From contig LNAC01001813.1 in the NCBI GenBank assembly GCA_002007465.1, positions 26,396 to 90,395 on the forward strand: a DNA stretch of 64,000 nt, in the 5' to 3' direction. Below are positions 1 to 11,645 of the stretch, in pieces. Under the pieces are notes generated by a model. It had not been told where the DNA came from, ran no database searches, and saw only the letters and a program-made list of their open reading frames with translations. The DNA is from Ailurus styani. Lineage: Eukaryota > Chordata > Mammalia > Carnivora > Ailuridae. The first letter of the stretch is position 1, and each line of letters begins with the position of its first letter. The position numbers were made by a program, and so were the translations under genes.

Positions 1-385
1 TAACAAAAATACCATAGACTGGATAACTTATAAACAACAGAAATTTATTTCTCACTGTTCTAGAGGCTGGAAGTCCAATTCAGGGTGCCAGCCATGGCCA
101 TATTCTGATGTCTGGTGAGACCCCTCTTCATAGCTCATACATAACCTTCTCCTTCATATGTTTCTTCACATGGCAGAAGGGGTAAGGGAATTTTCTGGGG
201 TCTCCTTTACAAAGGCATTAATTCCATTTAGGAGATTAGTGAATGACCTTCATGACTTAATCACCTCCCAAATGGCCTCTTGACCTATTCTCCTCCCAAA
301 AGCCCCAGCTCCAGGTATCATCACATTGGAAATTAAATTTCAACATATGAATGTTGTGGGGGGACATAAGCATTCAGGTATGATA
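1..385 (-). mobile_element. MaLR-type LTR (MLT1/MST-like), reverse orientation
   Basis: The start reads as the reverse complement of the classic MaLR LTR 3' end: 'taccatagactggataac', then 'aacaacagaaatttatttct' and 'gaggctggaagtccaa'. The far end has 'ttcaacatatgaatgttg' followed by 'ggggacataagcattcag', the reverse of the LTR 5' end. A sister copy in the opposite orientation is at 26108-26512. The left edge may extend outside the window. Sub-family is from memory. Confidence 0.75.
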
Positions 386-655
386 GGAACCATGCTCATT
401 GACCTAGCAGTTCCACCTCTAGAAATATCTCTTACAGAAAAAATTGAACCAGAAACTATTTACTGGGAAGTTTCAGGGCCACTCACTTGCATAGACCATA
501 GCTTTATATTTTTAATTCTTTAACCATATTCCTAAAGACCAACATTGTATACCCACAAAATCTAGATCTTCCAGTGGCTTGCACAGAGTGCATAAAGATG
601 TAAGTATATTTATAAATGATTAGTGAAGTCTAAATAACTAGAAATAAGGAAAATA
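386..655 (+). mobile_element. Weak old L1 3' fragment
   Basis: The phrase 'cattgacctagcagttccac' and the following 'agaaatatctcttacagaaa' resemble the end of L1 ORF2/3' UTR ('...cccagcaattccacttctag...'). It is heavily diverged. It is probably the same ancient element that resumes at 886 after the MER20-like insertion. Confidence 0.35.
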
Positions 656-659
656 TTAT

Positions 660-885
660 GTTATAGCCCAGGATTTTCTGACCTCAGCACTATTAACTTT
701 TGACCTCAATATTCTTTGTAGCAGGAGTCTGTCTTACAATTGTAAAAAGTTTATCAGAGTCCCTGATCTCTACCCACTAGATGCTAGAAACACCCCCTCC
801 CTCCAGTTGTAACCAAAAATGTCTCTAGACATTGTCATAAATACCCTATGAGGCAAGATGCCCCCCTTCCCCTGAGAATCACTAT
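660..885 (-). mobile_element. MER20-like hAT-Charlie element, reverse
   Basis: It contains 'cagcactattaacttttgac', 'ctctacccactagatgctag' and 'aaaaatgtctctagacattg', which in reverse match the MER20 non-autonomous hAT consensus as I remember it. It is about 225 bp, near full length, and splits an older L1 relic. Two more copies are at 19141 and 62142. Confidence 0.6.
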
Positions 886-1184
886 AACCGTACCAAGGCA
901 AACTATGTGGCTATTAAAAGGAATGCCATCACTGTATAAGTGGATGTGGAGAAACAGATAAACATATCTGTTTAAATGACAAAATCAAGTTGAAGAAGAA
1001 GCCCACTCAACAAGAAGCATACCATCCATGGGTATATGCACATACATTTGCCTGCATATGATAGAAAAGTGTTAGAAGGATACACAACAAATTGTTAGCA
1101 GGAGTTACATCTAGGGAGAAGAGTGAGATGAGAGCAAGGTGGGAAGAAATGGTGGTGAAGAGAAAGTTTCATGTGTGAATGCAT
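886..1184 (+). mobile_element. Old L1 (L1M-type) 3' end
   Basis: 'ggatacacaacaaattgtta' followed by a 'ggagttacatctagggaga' motif corresponds to the L1M 3' phrase 'acaagaaactgttaacagtggttacctctggggag'. It is diverged and non-coding. It is cut on the right by a SINEC at 1185. Confidence 0.5.
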
Positions 1185-1372
1185 CTTTAAAAAAAGATTT
1201 TATTTGAGAGAGAAACATGATCGGTGTGTGGGGAGTAGAGGGAGAGGGAAAAGCAGACCCACACACACACCGAGTAAGAAGCCCAACATGGGGTTCCATT
1301 CCAGGATCCTGATATACATGACCTGAGTCAAAGGCAGCTGTTTAACTATCTGAGACACCCAGGCTCTCCTGT
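1185..1372 (-). mobile_element. SINEC (carnivore tRNA-Lys SINE), old, reverse
   Basis: It starts with a 'taaaaaaagattttatttga' reverse tail and ends with 'ctgagacacccaggc', the reverse of the SINE head. The internal 'ggatcctgatatacatgacc' corresponds to the tRNA B-box region. Its many substitutions mark it as one of the older SINECs in the window. Confidence 0.8.
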
Positions 1373-1584
1373 AAACATTTCTTTAGACACATCCTCATTG
1401 TTTCAACCTTTTACACCAGTAATTTGTTACACCAATCTTCTACTCATCAGAAAATTAAAACAACTTCTATTTCCTGAAAATGAATGAAAATTATAGTATA
1501 TGCTTTGTAAGTTAGGCTCCTATCAACAGAGTGTAAGAGTTTCTGTATCCCACATCCTAGCACTGGGTATTATCAATCTCTTTA

Positions 1585-2035
1585 TGTCAAATAACTGAAA
1601 ATATTTTAGTACTATTTTACTTGTATTTCTTTAATAATGAGTAATCTGTTGTCATTTGCAAATATCTTCTCCCATTATGTGGGTTGCCTCTTAGTTTTAT
1701 TGACTGTATTCTTTGCTGTGCAGTTTTTATCTTGATGAAGTCCCAAAAATTCAATTTTCCTTTTGTTTCCCTTGCCTTTAGAGATGTGTCCTGAAAGAAG
1801 TTGCTGTGGCCAATGTCGAAGAGGTTACTGCATATGTTCTTATCTAGGATTTTGGTGGATTCCTGTCTCACATAGAGATCTTTGTGTATGGTGTAAGAGA
1901 ATGGCCCAGTTTCATTCTTCTGAATGTGGCTGTCCAGTTTTCCAAGCACCATTTATTGAAAAGACCATCTTTTTTCCACTGGATGTTCTTTCCTTCTTAT
2001 TTGAAGATTATTTGATTAGTTGATTAGTCATGATT
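1585..2035 (-). mobile_element. L1 ORF2 C-terminal fragment, reverse
   Basis: A reverse frame at 1617-1952 translates to a diverged L1 ORF2 C-terminus: '[14 protein letters not shown]', '[13 protein letters not shown]', 'KLNFWDFIKIKTAQQR'. The same protein segment is encoded on the + strand at about 39270-39590, which gives an internal comparison. There are no intact ends, and it is a dead fragment. Confidence 0.85.
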
Positions 2036-2439
2036 CCCTTTGAGGATTTGAGGAAAGCTAAGACCTTCTCTTTAGAAAAGAACAACGTACAGATGTGCAC
2101 ATATGGAAGTTTCCCAAGATCAGAAGCCCAGACAAAAGCAGGGACTTAACAAAAGCCCCTAGACTTCTCTGCCACCCCAGCTGCCTCTTGCTGACATCCT
2201 TAACAGGGTTTAGTGTCTAAGAATGGAAGAGGCCTCAGGGGGTCTCAGGTTGGAAAGATATAGCCATCAGGAGAAGGCTGGAAGAATAGGAAATAAAGGG
2301 ATAGGGCCCTTATGAGAAGACAAGAGGATCCCAGAATTAGACTGCCCAAGTTACCATTTATCTAGAAGCTCCAGTGGCCAGGTTGCTGGGACTATTAACA
2401 GTGAGCAGCTGTATCTAGGCCACAGTCAGTGGGGGTGCA
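2036..2439. other. No recognisable feature
   Basis: Sequence of ordinary composition. I see no reading frame with a recognisable product and no repeat I can name. Confidence 0.5.
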
Positions 2440-3100
2440 AGGCCAACACCCCATGTTTTGAGCTCAGCTAACATGACACTGGAAGTAGCAAGGAATAAGA
2501 TGATGTTATCCAGGATAGTCTACTAGCTGTTATCCATACTGCATTAATTATAACTTCTTGTTTTTGTGTTCCTGAAGTTCTGACCTTTGGGACCTTGATC
2601 CTGGGGAGGCAAGGCCTCCCAGGGCTAACTAATTCCTAGAGATAGCAAATTACTCCCTTCAAGTGCACCCTTGATCAAATCAACAAATACAGGGCCTATA
2701 TCCCCAACTGGCTCCTCTAAAAAACTATCACATCCCAAGCCATTACTTCCCCTGCCTTAAATCACCCCAGAGCCAGGTACCCAATAACTAGGGACTACCC
2801 TTACAGTCTTCAGCTTGCCAATATTATTCAAACTAGACAATTCTAAATTTACTCAGAATACTTACCTTACCTCACCTGTTTCTTCACTAAAAAACCACAA
2901 ATAAAGGCTCCAGGCCATGCTCTTCCCTCTCATGCCTCTCTAATCCCTGAATGACCCTGATCCTCCCTTATGTGATTCTGGGTGCCATGATGTGCCTCCT
3001 AATTCTACAGATTTGTATCAACCTCTTCCTTCGTGACAGTCATTTCTATTTCTTTGTGCCTTACCATACCTGATAAAAACAAGTCTCAGGTACAAATTTT
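2440..3100 (+). mobile_element. Possible old ERV LTR
   Basis: The composition is LTR-like: C-rich upstream sequence, 'aaataaaggct' (a poly(A)-signal-like motif near 2900), then 'ctctcatgcctctctaatcc' and a pyrimidine-rich end. No TG...CA ends or target duplication could be fixed. It could simply be unique sequence. Confidence 0.25.
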
Positions 3101-4190
3101 AACCCATATACCTGACAACTAAACTGGAACTGGTTATCACATAAACAAAAGGATTGGAAGTCAGGTTAAACACATGGTGATGAGAACAAAGGGCTGGGGA
3201 AGGTCAAGTGTTGGCTAACTGAAACAGGCCCAGGCCATGGTCAGATTAAGCCAATAATGCCTTGCAATGCAAGTTTTTAAACCAGGCAGTTTGAAATAAA
3301 ACATCAGATGAGAGACTAATAATTCTCCACTTGTTAATGAATGACTAGCTTCTCTTCACCTCTCATCTCAATTTGATTCTTGGATAATCACCCTCACCTC
3401 CAATGCAGCTTTGGAGTCATTCAGGGAGTCATTCAGGGGGGTTATCAGCAAATCTTCTAGGTTGGAACTAAGACTTCCCAGAAATATATGCTCAAAAGAA
3501 GACAATTAGTGTTCTAGTTTCAGCAGTCACTGTCACTGGAAGGTCCCCTTTGGCCCAGTTGGTGGCAGATTTTTTTTAAAGCAAATATGCAAGCAAAAAA
3601 TTTGCAAGCAAAAAATTTCTTGTTCTGTGCTTTTTCTTTTCTTCTTCCTTTGCATCTAATCTGTCAGGTCCCAGAGCCTCTGCTAAATGTAGGTGATGCT
3701 CAGCAATCCTCAGAGCAACCCTTCTCTTCTCTTAGGTAACCCCAGAGAGGCAAAAAAACTAAAGTTCAAAAAGTGAAATGGCATAAATCCCATTTTAAAG
3801 TAGGGAGGAAGAAGAAAGTCTCTGGCTAATAATAGTATTAATAATAGTAATAATAGCAATAATCCATTGAGTAGATGTCTGTGCCAGAAGCTGTGATGGG
3901 AAATCCCACATTAATTCTTGAAACACTACCAGATGGGTATTTGAAGAGGCTTTGCCTAACTGGGTACCCCTACTTCGTTCCTGCCCTACATGGACCCTGC
4001 CTTGGCCACAGAGAGTTCTTTCAGACCCTAATGTACCTTCCAGGAAGCGGGGTCCGTCAGGGCCTCTGACCTGAGCACATGCTTTCATGTCTTCTTCTTT
4101 CTTCCCCTTTTTTTATTATAGGGGAATGAATAGTGGACACACTCAGGGCTTGGGGCAGAGACGTGCTTCCTTGTAAGTGAACATCTCATT
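3101..4190. other. Mostly unique sequence with three small tandem repeats
   Basis: No gene is seen. It contains a 14-bp tandem copy ('gagtcattcaggg' twice, about 3414-3440), a doubled 'gcaagcaaaaaattt' (about 3587-3619), and an impure (TAA)n microsatellite at about 3828-3862. Confidence 0.6.
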
Positions 4191-4194
4191 TGAG

Positions 4195-4310
4195 TAAGAA
4201 CTTAAGAGTTGCACAGACTGGGCTTAGATTCCAATTCTGCCACTTCCTAGCTGTATGACCTAAATTCTCTGTGCCCCTCTTCTCTCCCAATCTAATAAAA
4301 TATAAAAGTA
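4195..4310 (+). mobile_element. MIR SINE fragment
   Basis: The core 'aattctgccacttcctagct' and 'gtatgacc' is the conserved MIR segment (tctgccacttactagctgtgtgacc). Only the central part survives. Confidence 0.7.
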
Positions 4311-4569
4311 AGATAAAAAATATAAAAATTTGGACATACAGATACTTACAGGTTGAAACCTCAGTTGAACTAGGAAGAACATAACAAATGATTAATTGTG
4401 CAAAATTCTATGTTAGTGGATTAGGAATTTACAGAATTGCCATAAACTGGGTGAAATAATACCACATAAGAGTATTTTGATAATCTTTCTCTTGGAATCT
4501 TGCTAATGGCTTAAATAAAGACTGAGGAATCTCATATAACCAAATTGATTGTTATGGCTCTAGGAGTAT

Positions 4570-4790
4570 TAGTGATAAAGAGAAGGAGGGGAGAGAAGAG
4601 AGGAAGAGAGGAAGAGGGAAGAGAGGGGAGAGAGAGAGAATGAAAGGATGGAAGGGAGGAAGAAAGAAAGGAAGGAAGGAGGGAAGGAGGGAGGGAAGAA
4701 AGAAGGAAAGAGGAAGGGAGGAAGGAAGGAAGGAAGGAGGGAGGGAGGGAGAGAAGGAGGGAGGGAGAAAGGGAGGAAGGAAAAGAATGA
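4570..4790 (+). repeat. GGAA/GGGA purine microsatellite
   Basis: About 220 bp of nearly pure purine, (GGAA)n, (GGGA)n and (AGAGG)n mixtures. Open frames on both strands here are low-complexity artefacts. Long polypurine tracts can form triplex DNA, and GGAA arrays can bind ETS factors. Neither is shown here. Confidence 0.95.
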
Positions 4791-5710
4791 CTGTCATCTA
4801 TAATCTGTCATCTGCTGGTTATTCAATTTCACTGTATTTTAATAATGGTATATATATGAACTTCACACTTCTGGTTTCATTGTGCTCCTTGGAAATATTT
4901 TGTCTTGAGTTTTTCTCTCTTACATAAGGTTGCTTTTGTGTAGGTGGTATCCTGTAAAATGGTTTCAGAATTAACTCCTCTATCTACTATGAAAAAGAAA
5001 TCTCATCTGTAAAATTTGGTTCTGCTGTCAAAGTAGGCATCCAGTTGAAAGGAAACTGGCTTATTAAAGCACTTTCATAGACTCCACATTAAATATTGCC
5101 ACCTCATCAAGATAAAATTTGAATATCAATACTAGTCGAGGTTGTCACATGTCATGTAAATTATAAATTTATAACCCACTGAACCAAGTAATACATATGC
5201 AATTCATAGTCTGGTAGAAGGATTTGATGAAAACCAGAGCTATTTTTGTCATCAGATGAGTGAGTACTCTAAATGTTTTTCCTAAGGACAAAATGTGCTC
5301 CTCCATAATGGGATAAGAGCCACTCTAAAATGAGAAGTCGATCTCACTTGGATGCATTTTATTGGAAAACACTGACCAGGGGTCAATTTCTGCTCCAACT
5401 GGTTAGAGAACTAAGCAGACCGTGATATGTCATCACCAGATTCCATTCAAGGATTAATGGCTCCAAAGTACAAGATGCCTCTCTAAGTCTTCCTGTAATG
5501 TTACACCCAAGGGTGACTTTTCCCACTATTCCTGTCCCCTTTGCACACCGAGGGTCAGAGGATGGCTTTTCACAAGTCTCAGAAGAACAGGCACATGGAT
5601 AATCCTGTACATGTTCTAAATCGTCACTCTTGATTCAGGCCAAGTCATAGCACTCATGGGACCAGCCAAAACAGAAGCTCATCTGCCTTGGAGCTGGTCG
5701 GGTAGCAAGA
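4791..5710. other. No recognisable feature
   Basis: Unique-looking sequence between the GA tract and the first copy of the 180-bp repeat. No gene, RNA or named repeat was recognised. Confidence 0.5.
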
Positions 5711-5887
5711 GATGGAATTTATTTAGAGCTGTCTTTCACCACAAGTGAAGCTGCAATGTGCCTGAAAAGATATTGTCTGATTCAGCTACTAATAAGGCTC
5801 AAATGACCTTGAAAGGCTCAGGGATTTCTGTAATTCCTCCACTTCATATATAAAGGGCTGCAACAATGAGATTGTAGGACAGTGCCT
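5711..5887 (+). repeat. Copy A of a ~180-bp dispersed duplication with TATA-like and nuclear-receptor motifs
   Basis: It aligns over its whole length with 7026-7204: 'tggaatttatttagagctgt', 'gaaaagatattgtctgatt', 'tgaccttgaaaggctcaggg', 'caatgagattgtaggacag'. Both copies keep TGACCTTGA (5804-5812 here), the reverse of the TCAAGGTCA monomeric nuclear-receptor site, and TATATAAA (5847-5854 here). I do not recognise a named repeat family. It could be a pair of LTR relics or a local duplication. Confidence 0.85.
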
Positions 5888-7025
5888 GTGGCCTTCACAA
5901 ATCAGAGCTGAGGAGTCAGGAGCAGAGCTGTGAAACTTGACCTTTGTACCACAGTGGGATAGCAGCTCACCTGCAAATTCATCTTTAAGGTACAGTGTGT
6001 TGAGCTTGTGTTGTAAGATGTGGGAACAGGTCACATTTGGAGCTGGGAATTGAGATACACTCCTTATATTTTTGTCTTGTGTTGGCCACTTGGGCTCATT
6101 TTCTCCCCACTTTGCATCGGTTTGAGAATAGGTTTAGATAGAGGCTTTCCATTTCTGATTTCTGCATGTCAACAATGCATAGATTTCAAGTTAAAGAGTA
6201 TGAAAAAAAAAACCCCAGAAATTAGTGTCGATCTCATTGAGCAAGTCTCTCTTAAGATTAAATAAAATACAGAATCTATCCCATATAGATTGATGGATAA
6301 CTTAGTCCCAAGGAAACATTCACTATAGCCCCCCAAACTATGGAGTCTTCTTGGAAAACTGACTGTCAGAAGGGTTAATCTTTAATTTGGGGGGTGTTAC
6401 ATGACCCAGTAACCTGGGACTTAAGAAATTAAAGTGTGGAATTTTCTTTTGTTTTAATTTCTATGATTGGCCATTATGTAGTCCCTTGTTATACAGGCAT
6501 AAGTACATGAGCCTCACACATAGTCAAGGATTAATAAATGTTATTTGATTAAAGTAATATTTATTTAAGAGGGAGTTACTCTTTAAGTGTAAATTAATCT
6601 GTAAAGTAAACTAAAGAATTGCCATTGGAATTATGACTTTTCAAATTGGAAATGAGTTACTACAAATAAAACTATCAATAGATATATCAAATATATCAAT
6701 AGATATAATATATCAAAATATATCAAAATATATCAATAGATATAAACTCTAGTTAAAAAAACTTGCTATGGGAGATGCAGAAAAATAGAGCTATTCATTT
6801 ATTAGAGAATAGTCCCCTTTTGCTAAAGGCCTAATTATTGATATTTGCCCTTTCTTTATGTGCAAGGCAGCCAGATATTCTCATTTGGGGTGAAGAAATG
6901 GAAATACAAAGCTCCTGTAATGTGGGAAACACAGATTATTCTCTTGAACTTGATGCTGATCGATTTTCCTGACTGTTAGAGCTAGAAGGAACCTCAGTGA
7001 ACCTCAATTCACAGATGAGGCAAAT
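5888..7025. other. Spacer between the two 180-bp copies
   Basis: About 1.1 kb without a recognisable gene. It includes an AT-rich minisatellite at 6675-6745. If the flanking copies are LTRs, this would be internal sequence, but I see no gag or pol similarity. Confidence 0.4.
6675..6745 (+). repeat. AT-rich minisatellite (atatatcaatag units)
   Basis: Irregular repeats of 'atatatcaatagat' and 'atatatcaaa', about six units. Confidence 0.85.
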
Positions 7026-7204
7026 GAAGTGGAATTTATTTAGAGCTGTCTCTCACACAAGTGAGGCTGCAATGACCCTGAAAAGATACTGTCTGATTCT
7101 GTTATTAATTAGGCTCAAGTGACCTTGAAAGGCTCAGGGATTTCTGTAATTTCCTCCACTCCATATATAAAAGTCTGCCACAATGAGATTGTAGGACAGT
7201 GCCA
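7026..7204 (+). repeat. Copy B of the ~180-bp duplication
   Basis: Second copy of 5711-5887, same orientation, 1.3 kb downstream, with scattered substitutions and small indels. The TGACCTTGA motif is at 7120-7128 and TATATAAA at 7164-7171, at near-identical spacing to copy A. Confidence 0.85.
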
Positions 7205-7597
7205 ATCTTTGCCAAAATCTAAAAAAGAAACATTTTAAACAGGAAATGACACTCATAAAATAAAAAAATTTGACCATACATATATATATAAGAAATAACT
7301 ATATGTTAGTAATAATATGGTTGAAACAGCTATAAGACAAATATCGTCCAAAGAAAATAGAAATAGAAATTATAACTGTCCCTTTCAGAATATCCACTGT
7401 TAGATCTCTGAGCATTTCTTTTTACTTATTTAAACTACATATCTTTCCTATTAGCATAAGCATGCAATAAAACTGGTTAAAGTTTATGTTTGTTTAAATG
7501 ATAGTTCTTTTTACATGTGAAGCATAATTTAATTAAAGGACATACTGTAAATCAGCATACCATCATTTGTCTATTCATTAATTCAACAAATTTAGGA
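7205..7597. other. No recognisable feature
   Basis: AT-rich sequence with no gene or repeat I can name. It ends at the target-site duplication of the next L1. Confidence 0.5.
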
Positions 7598-8006
7598 GCC
7601 AACTACTTTCTTTTTTCAACATTTTTTATTTAAATTCAATTAATAACAAATAATGTAGTATTGATTTCAGAGGCACAGGCCTGTGGTTCATCATTCTTAT
7701 ATAATGCCCAGTGCTCATTACATCACTTGCCCTCCTTAATGTCCATCACTGTTACCCCAACGCTCTACCCTTCTTCCCTCCAGCAACCCTAGGTTTGTTT
7801 CCTATGATTAAGAGTCTCTTATGGTTTGTCTCTCTCTCTGGTTTTATCTTGTTTATTTTTCTCCTCTCTTACCCTATGATCCTGTTTTGTTTCTTAAATT
7901 CCAGTGAGATCATATGATAATTGTCTTTCTCTGATTGACTTATTTCATTTAGCATAATACCCTCTAGTTCCATCCATAGCATTACAAATAAGTGCCAACT
8001 ACTTTC
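7598..8006 (-). mobile_element. 5'-truncated carnivore L1, reverse, with target-site duplication
   Basis: A 13-bp perfect duplication 'gccaactactttc' (7598-7610 and 7994-8006) brackets 383 bp that begin with a T-rich reversed tail. They continue through 'tgcccagtgctcattacatc' and 'tttagcataataccctctag', which is L1 3' UTR and the end of ORF2 in reverse. This is a normal target-primed insertion truncated at its 5' end. Confidence 0.92.
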
Positions 8007-8654
8007 CACGGTCTATCTTGAGGTGGCACATTCAGGTATGTTCTCCTGAGTACAAGAACAGAAGCTCTGTTTGTGCCTTTTTTGCTGAATATGTTGGTCT
8101 TTTTTGCCCTAGTGGTTTGCCCTACTCACTGTTCCTTCCTCCCAGTCCAACATTTTTGCTGAATTTGTGCATTTCAATACAGCTGCCTCTCACACCTCTT
8201 GAGTTTCAAAGGAATTATGCTTTTATTGATCACAATGATCCAGCTTATTTAGAAAGCACGTTCTGTGAGACATAAATTAGGAAGAGCACCATCATTACTT
8301 ATTCTCACTCAACAGGGCAATACAGATGATTAAAGAGGATTTGTTCCAGATATCCCATTTGCTAAAAGGGAAAAAAGTTTCTGGAAACAATGATTTGGAG
8401 AAGTTGGAATCTGGTTAAAGCCTACTCTTTTAAAAAAGATACACAGTTTATTTTCTGTTCAGAAAAAAAAATAACAATGATTAGTAGTGACAGGAACTGG
8501 GCTGGGATTTTTGGTAAAGGTGGGGAGGAGAGAACCAATATTTTAGTAAAATTTTGTGTTTTAGCCAACTTACCTTTCAAAGTTTTTAATAGGAATAGAA
8601 TATAAAATTTGCTAAAGAAGTTATCATTTGTAGCTCAAAATTCTTTGGAAACTT
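8007..8654. other. No recognisable feature
   Basis: Unique-looking sequence; short frames here have no recognisable product. Confidence 0.5.
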
Positions 8655-8843
8655 TTTTAATAAAGATTTTTATTTATTTAAGAGCGAGAGAGTGTGTGTG
8701 CATGCACAAGGAGGGGGAGGGGCAGAGGGAAAAGCAGACTCCCCATACAGTGAGGAGCCCGACAAGGGGCTCAATCCCCAGACCCAGGGATCAGAATCTG
8801 AGCCAAAAGCAGACACTTAACCAACTGAGTCACCCAGTTGCCC
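8655..8843 (-). mobile_element. SINEC, reverse
   Basis: Starts 'ttttttaataaagattttta' and ends with 'actgagtcacccagttgcccc'. The middle carries 'aaaagcagactccccatac' and a gtgtgtgtg run. Moderately diverged. Confidence 0.88.
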
Positions 8844-9769
8844 CTCTTTGTACATTTTTAATTGACCAGATGAGTGGTGTCAGCACAAGAGAATCATAGG
8901 TGTTTTGTCTATTGGACAAGCAAGTCCAAAATTCACTGTGTGAAGGGTCCCAAATCAAGCAGCATCCTTGCTCCACAGTAGTTCGGAGTCCAGCTAATGG
9001 GACAAGAGTGTGGAGACCTGGGCACCTACTCCTACCTCAGCCAGGTGTGGAAACTCTTCATGCTTCAAAGGAGTTAGGAAGACGCAGACCCAGGGGCTTC
9101 TCTGTGCATGGCAGGATGGCCTCCCAGTTCCCTCCCAGCCCCAGTTAGGTAGAGCTCAAAAGGAACCACCAGGAGGTGACCAATATAAACCTGTAGTGGT
9201 TAACAGTGTCCAGGGAGGTGGAGGAGGCTAAATTCTGTTTGGTTTTGCTTTGTGATGTTTTATTTTAACTCTACATGTGCCCAGTATATATTTGTCCTGG
9301 AATCTAAGGCATAGCTACATGGCTCATGAGGAACTCAGGTTTTCCCCCACTGGTACTTATAAGGTTCAAACACTGGTGACCAAAAGACCAAATCCACCAA
9401 CAGACATGTTCTGATATTTCATACAATACTTTAAAACATCTTAAATTATTAACATTTTAAAATAAGGAGATTATACACATTTTTAAAAATCAGGATTTCC
9501 AGCTTCTCTTGGAAAAATGAATATCTGGTAACACTGGAACAGTGTTCCACTGGCAACAGTCAGTTGGAGCTGACTGGCTGTGTCTCCTTCAATGGACCAT
9601 ATGTTCTAGAATTTGCCACAGAGCCTTCTAAACACACCTAGACTGATACTAATAATAATGATGATAATGATAAAATAAACACATCTAGAATACACAGGCT
9701 TCTGAATCTGTGGCCTTTGATTTGTAGGTAATCAACATTATGTATATAAATTAGACAACCCAGGATTTT
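8844..9769. other. No recognisable feature
   Basis: Unique-looking sequence with a short AAT/GAT run near 9650. No gene recognised. Confidence 0.5.
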
Positions 9770-9990
9770 ATTAAGTATTTACTGTGCCAAGTGCTAAATA
9801 TTTACCACAGCAGGTTTTTCAGTTGAAAACTGGTTAACCTTGTGAAAGTATACATAATTTCATTTTACAGATGGGAAAATAGAAACATAGTTCTGTTATT
9901 GGGCAAGTAACTTGCCCATATGGGATGTAGAGTTCTCCTAAGTCCTAATCCAGGGTTCTCTTCTTGACATAGGCAGGGCTCTGCTCTATG
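9770..9990 (-). mobile_element. MIR SINE, reverse
   Basis: 'tttcattttacagatgggaa' followed by 'caagtaacttgcccatatgg' is the reverse of the MIR 3' half (counterpart 'cattttacagatgaggaaac...taacttgcccaagg'). Confidence 0.7.
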
Positions 9991-10099
9991 ACACTCTTGG
10001 GTCCAGGGCAGGATACCTTTGGGTGCACTGAAAACATTCCTCAGCAAGAGAATAGCCCATAATTCATAACAGTCCATAGCTTTGAATGTATGCTTTTAT

Positions 10100-10341
10100 A
10101 TAAAGACTATTCTCTAACTTTTTATTTTGAAGTAATGTTGGATTTAGACAGAGTTGCAAACCTGTCACCCAGTTTACTCCAATGTTAGACATCTTACATG
10201 CCAGATACACTTAACAAAACTCTGAAATTAACATTCATATAATAAAATTAACTGCAGATTTTATTTGGACCCAGTTTTTCCATTAACATGCTTTTTTCCT
10301 GTTCCAAGATCCAATCTAAGATACTACATTGCATTTATGTA

Positions 10342-10372
<31 letters not shown>

Positions 10373-11170
10373 TTATATATATATGTATACATATATAAAT
10401 ATATATGTATATATGTAACCTTTTCTTTTGTGTGTTTCCTTGTCTTTTGTGACCTTGACACTTTTAATGAAAATTTTGAAGAATATTCTCAAATTTGAAT
10501 TTATCTACAGTTTTCTCATAAATAGTCAATTTTCTGGTGTTAGGAGAGGCCTACTACAGAGGCGATGTGCCCCTCTGTCCAACCATATCAGGGGCATATA
10601 ATATCAACATTGCTCTTTACCAGTGATATGAACCTTCATCACATGGGTGGAGTGGTGCTTTTTTCTCCCCTGTAAAGTTATTGTTTTCACCTCAGTCACC
10701 AAGTCATCCCAGATGCAAAGGGAGGGGGATTCAGCTCTACCTGTGATCATATGTTAAAACAGCAATAGTTAGTATTTGAGGGGGGGGATATTTTTGAGGC
10801 TATGCAAATATCCTCTTTGTCCTTAAAGTTTCATCCATTAATTTTATGAATATATCAATGGATCCTGCCTATTCTAATTATTGCTGAGTTGTTTTCATGG
10901 TGATTTTCTACTCCCCTCTATCTTTCTACATTTATTCATCAGAATTCTTCTGTAAGAAATAGTTGTCCCTTCTCCCTCATTTATTTTTTTTAAATAATTT
11001 ATATCAGTATGGATTCATTCTTTGGGTTGTAACTAATAATCAGGTTATGTGTTTTGTTGTTTTGTGATTGGGAGCTCTTTCAAGTTGGCTCCTCTGTCTT
11101 TTTTGCAATGACCCCCATGTATTTTTTACTTCCTTACTTTTTGGCATTACAAAATGCTAAGTACAAAAAA
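10100..11170 (+). mobile_element. Old L1 (L1MC/MD-like) 3' region
   Basis: 'tagacagagttgcaaacctg', 'ccagatacacttaacaaaac' and 'gttccaagatccaatctaag' match the non-coding 3' part of middle-aged mammalian L1s. It is interrupted by a TG/TA microsatellite at 10338-10416. Nothing coding remains. Confidence 0.6.
10338..10416 (+). repeat. (TG)n(TA)n compound microsatellite
   Basis: An uninterrupted GT run of about 12 units, followed by imperfect TATA/TATATG units. Likely to vary in length between individuals. Confidence 0.95.
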
Positions 11171-11279
11171 CTTTAAAAGATAAAGTGTGCTAAGGATTAT
11201 TGTCTAATTTGGTGATGTGAATAAGAGGTTGGGGGGTAAATGTGAGAGAAGCAAGGTAAGTAGCAATTTTTCTCTTAAA

Positions 11280-11645
11280 AAGAGAGAAAATGTATTATTT
11301 TTAAACTATTTAGAAATAATTTCAAGGTTATAAAATATTACAGAAATAGTTCAAGGAATTTCTGTATACTATTAACTCAGATACACCTCTAACTACCCTG
11401 TTTGCTCTATTTGCTTTATCTATCTACATATTTTTTCTGAATCATTTGAGAATTAGTTGACTTATCATGAGCTAATTCCTAACCTCTAGCTAATTCAGTG
11501 TGCACTTCCTAAGAACAGATTATTCTCTTCCATGATCATAGCGCAGGTGTCAACTTTAAGAAATTTAACACTAATATGATCCTATTATTGTTCATATTCC
11601 AATTTTGTCCATTGATTCAATATTGACCTTTATAGCATTTTGAAA
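11280..11645 (+). mobile_element. Old L1 (L1ME/MC-like) 3' fragment
   Basis: 'aattagttgacttatcatga', 'cagtgtgcacttcctaagaa' and 'ttgtccattgattcaatatt' follow the order of L1M 3' sequence. Highly diverged. Confidence 0.5.

Noticed and set aside
4552..4927. Reading frames on both strands rich in Gly/Lys/Arg/Glu or Pro/Ser/Leu
   Set aside because: They are translations of the GGAA/GGGA simple repeat.
5847..5887. TATATAAA motif as the promoter of a gene starting near 5880
   Set aside because: No recognisable coding sequence follows; retained only as a motif of the duplicated element.
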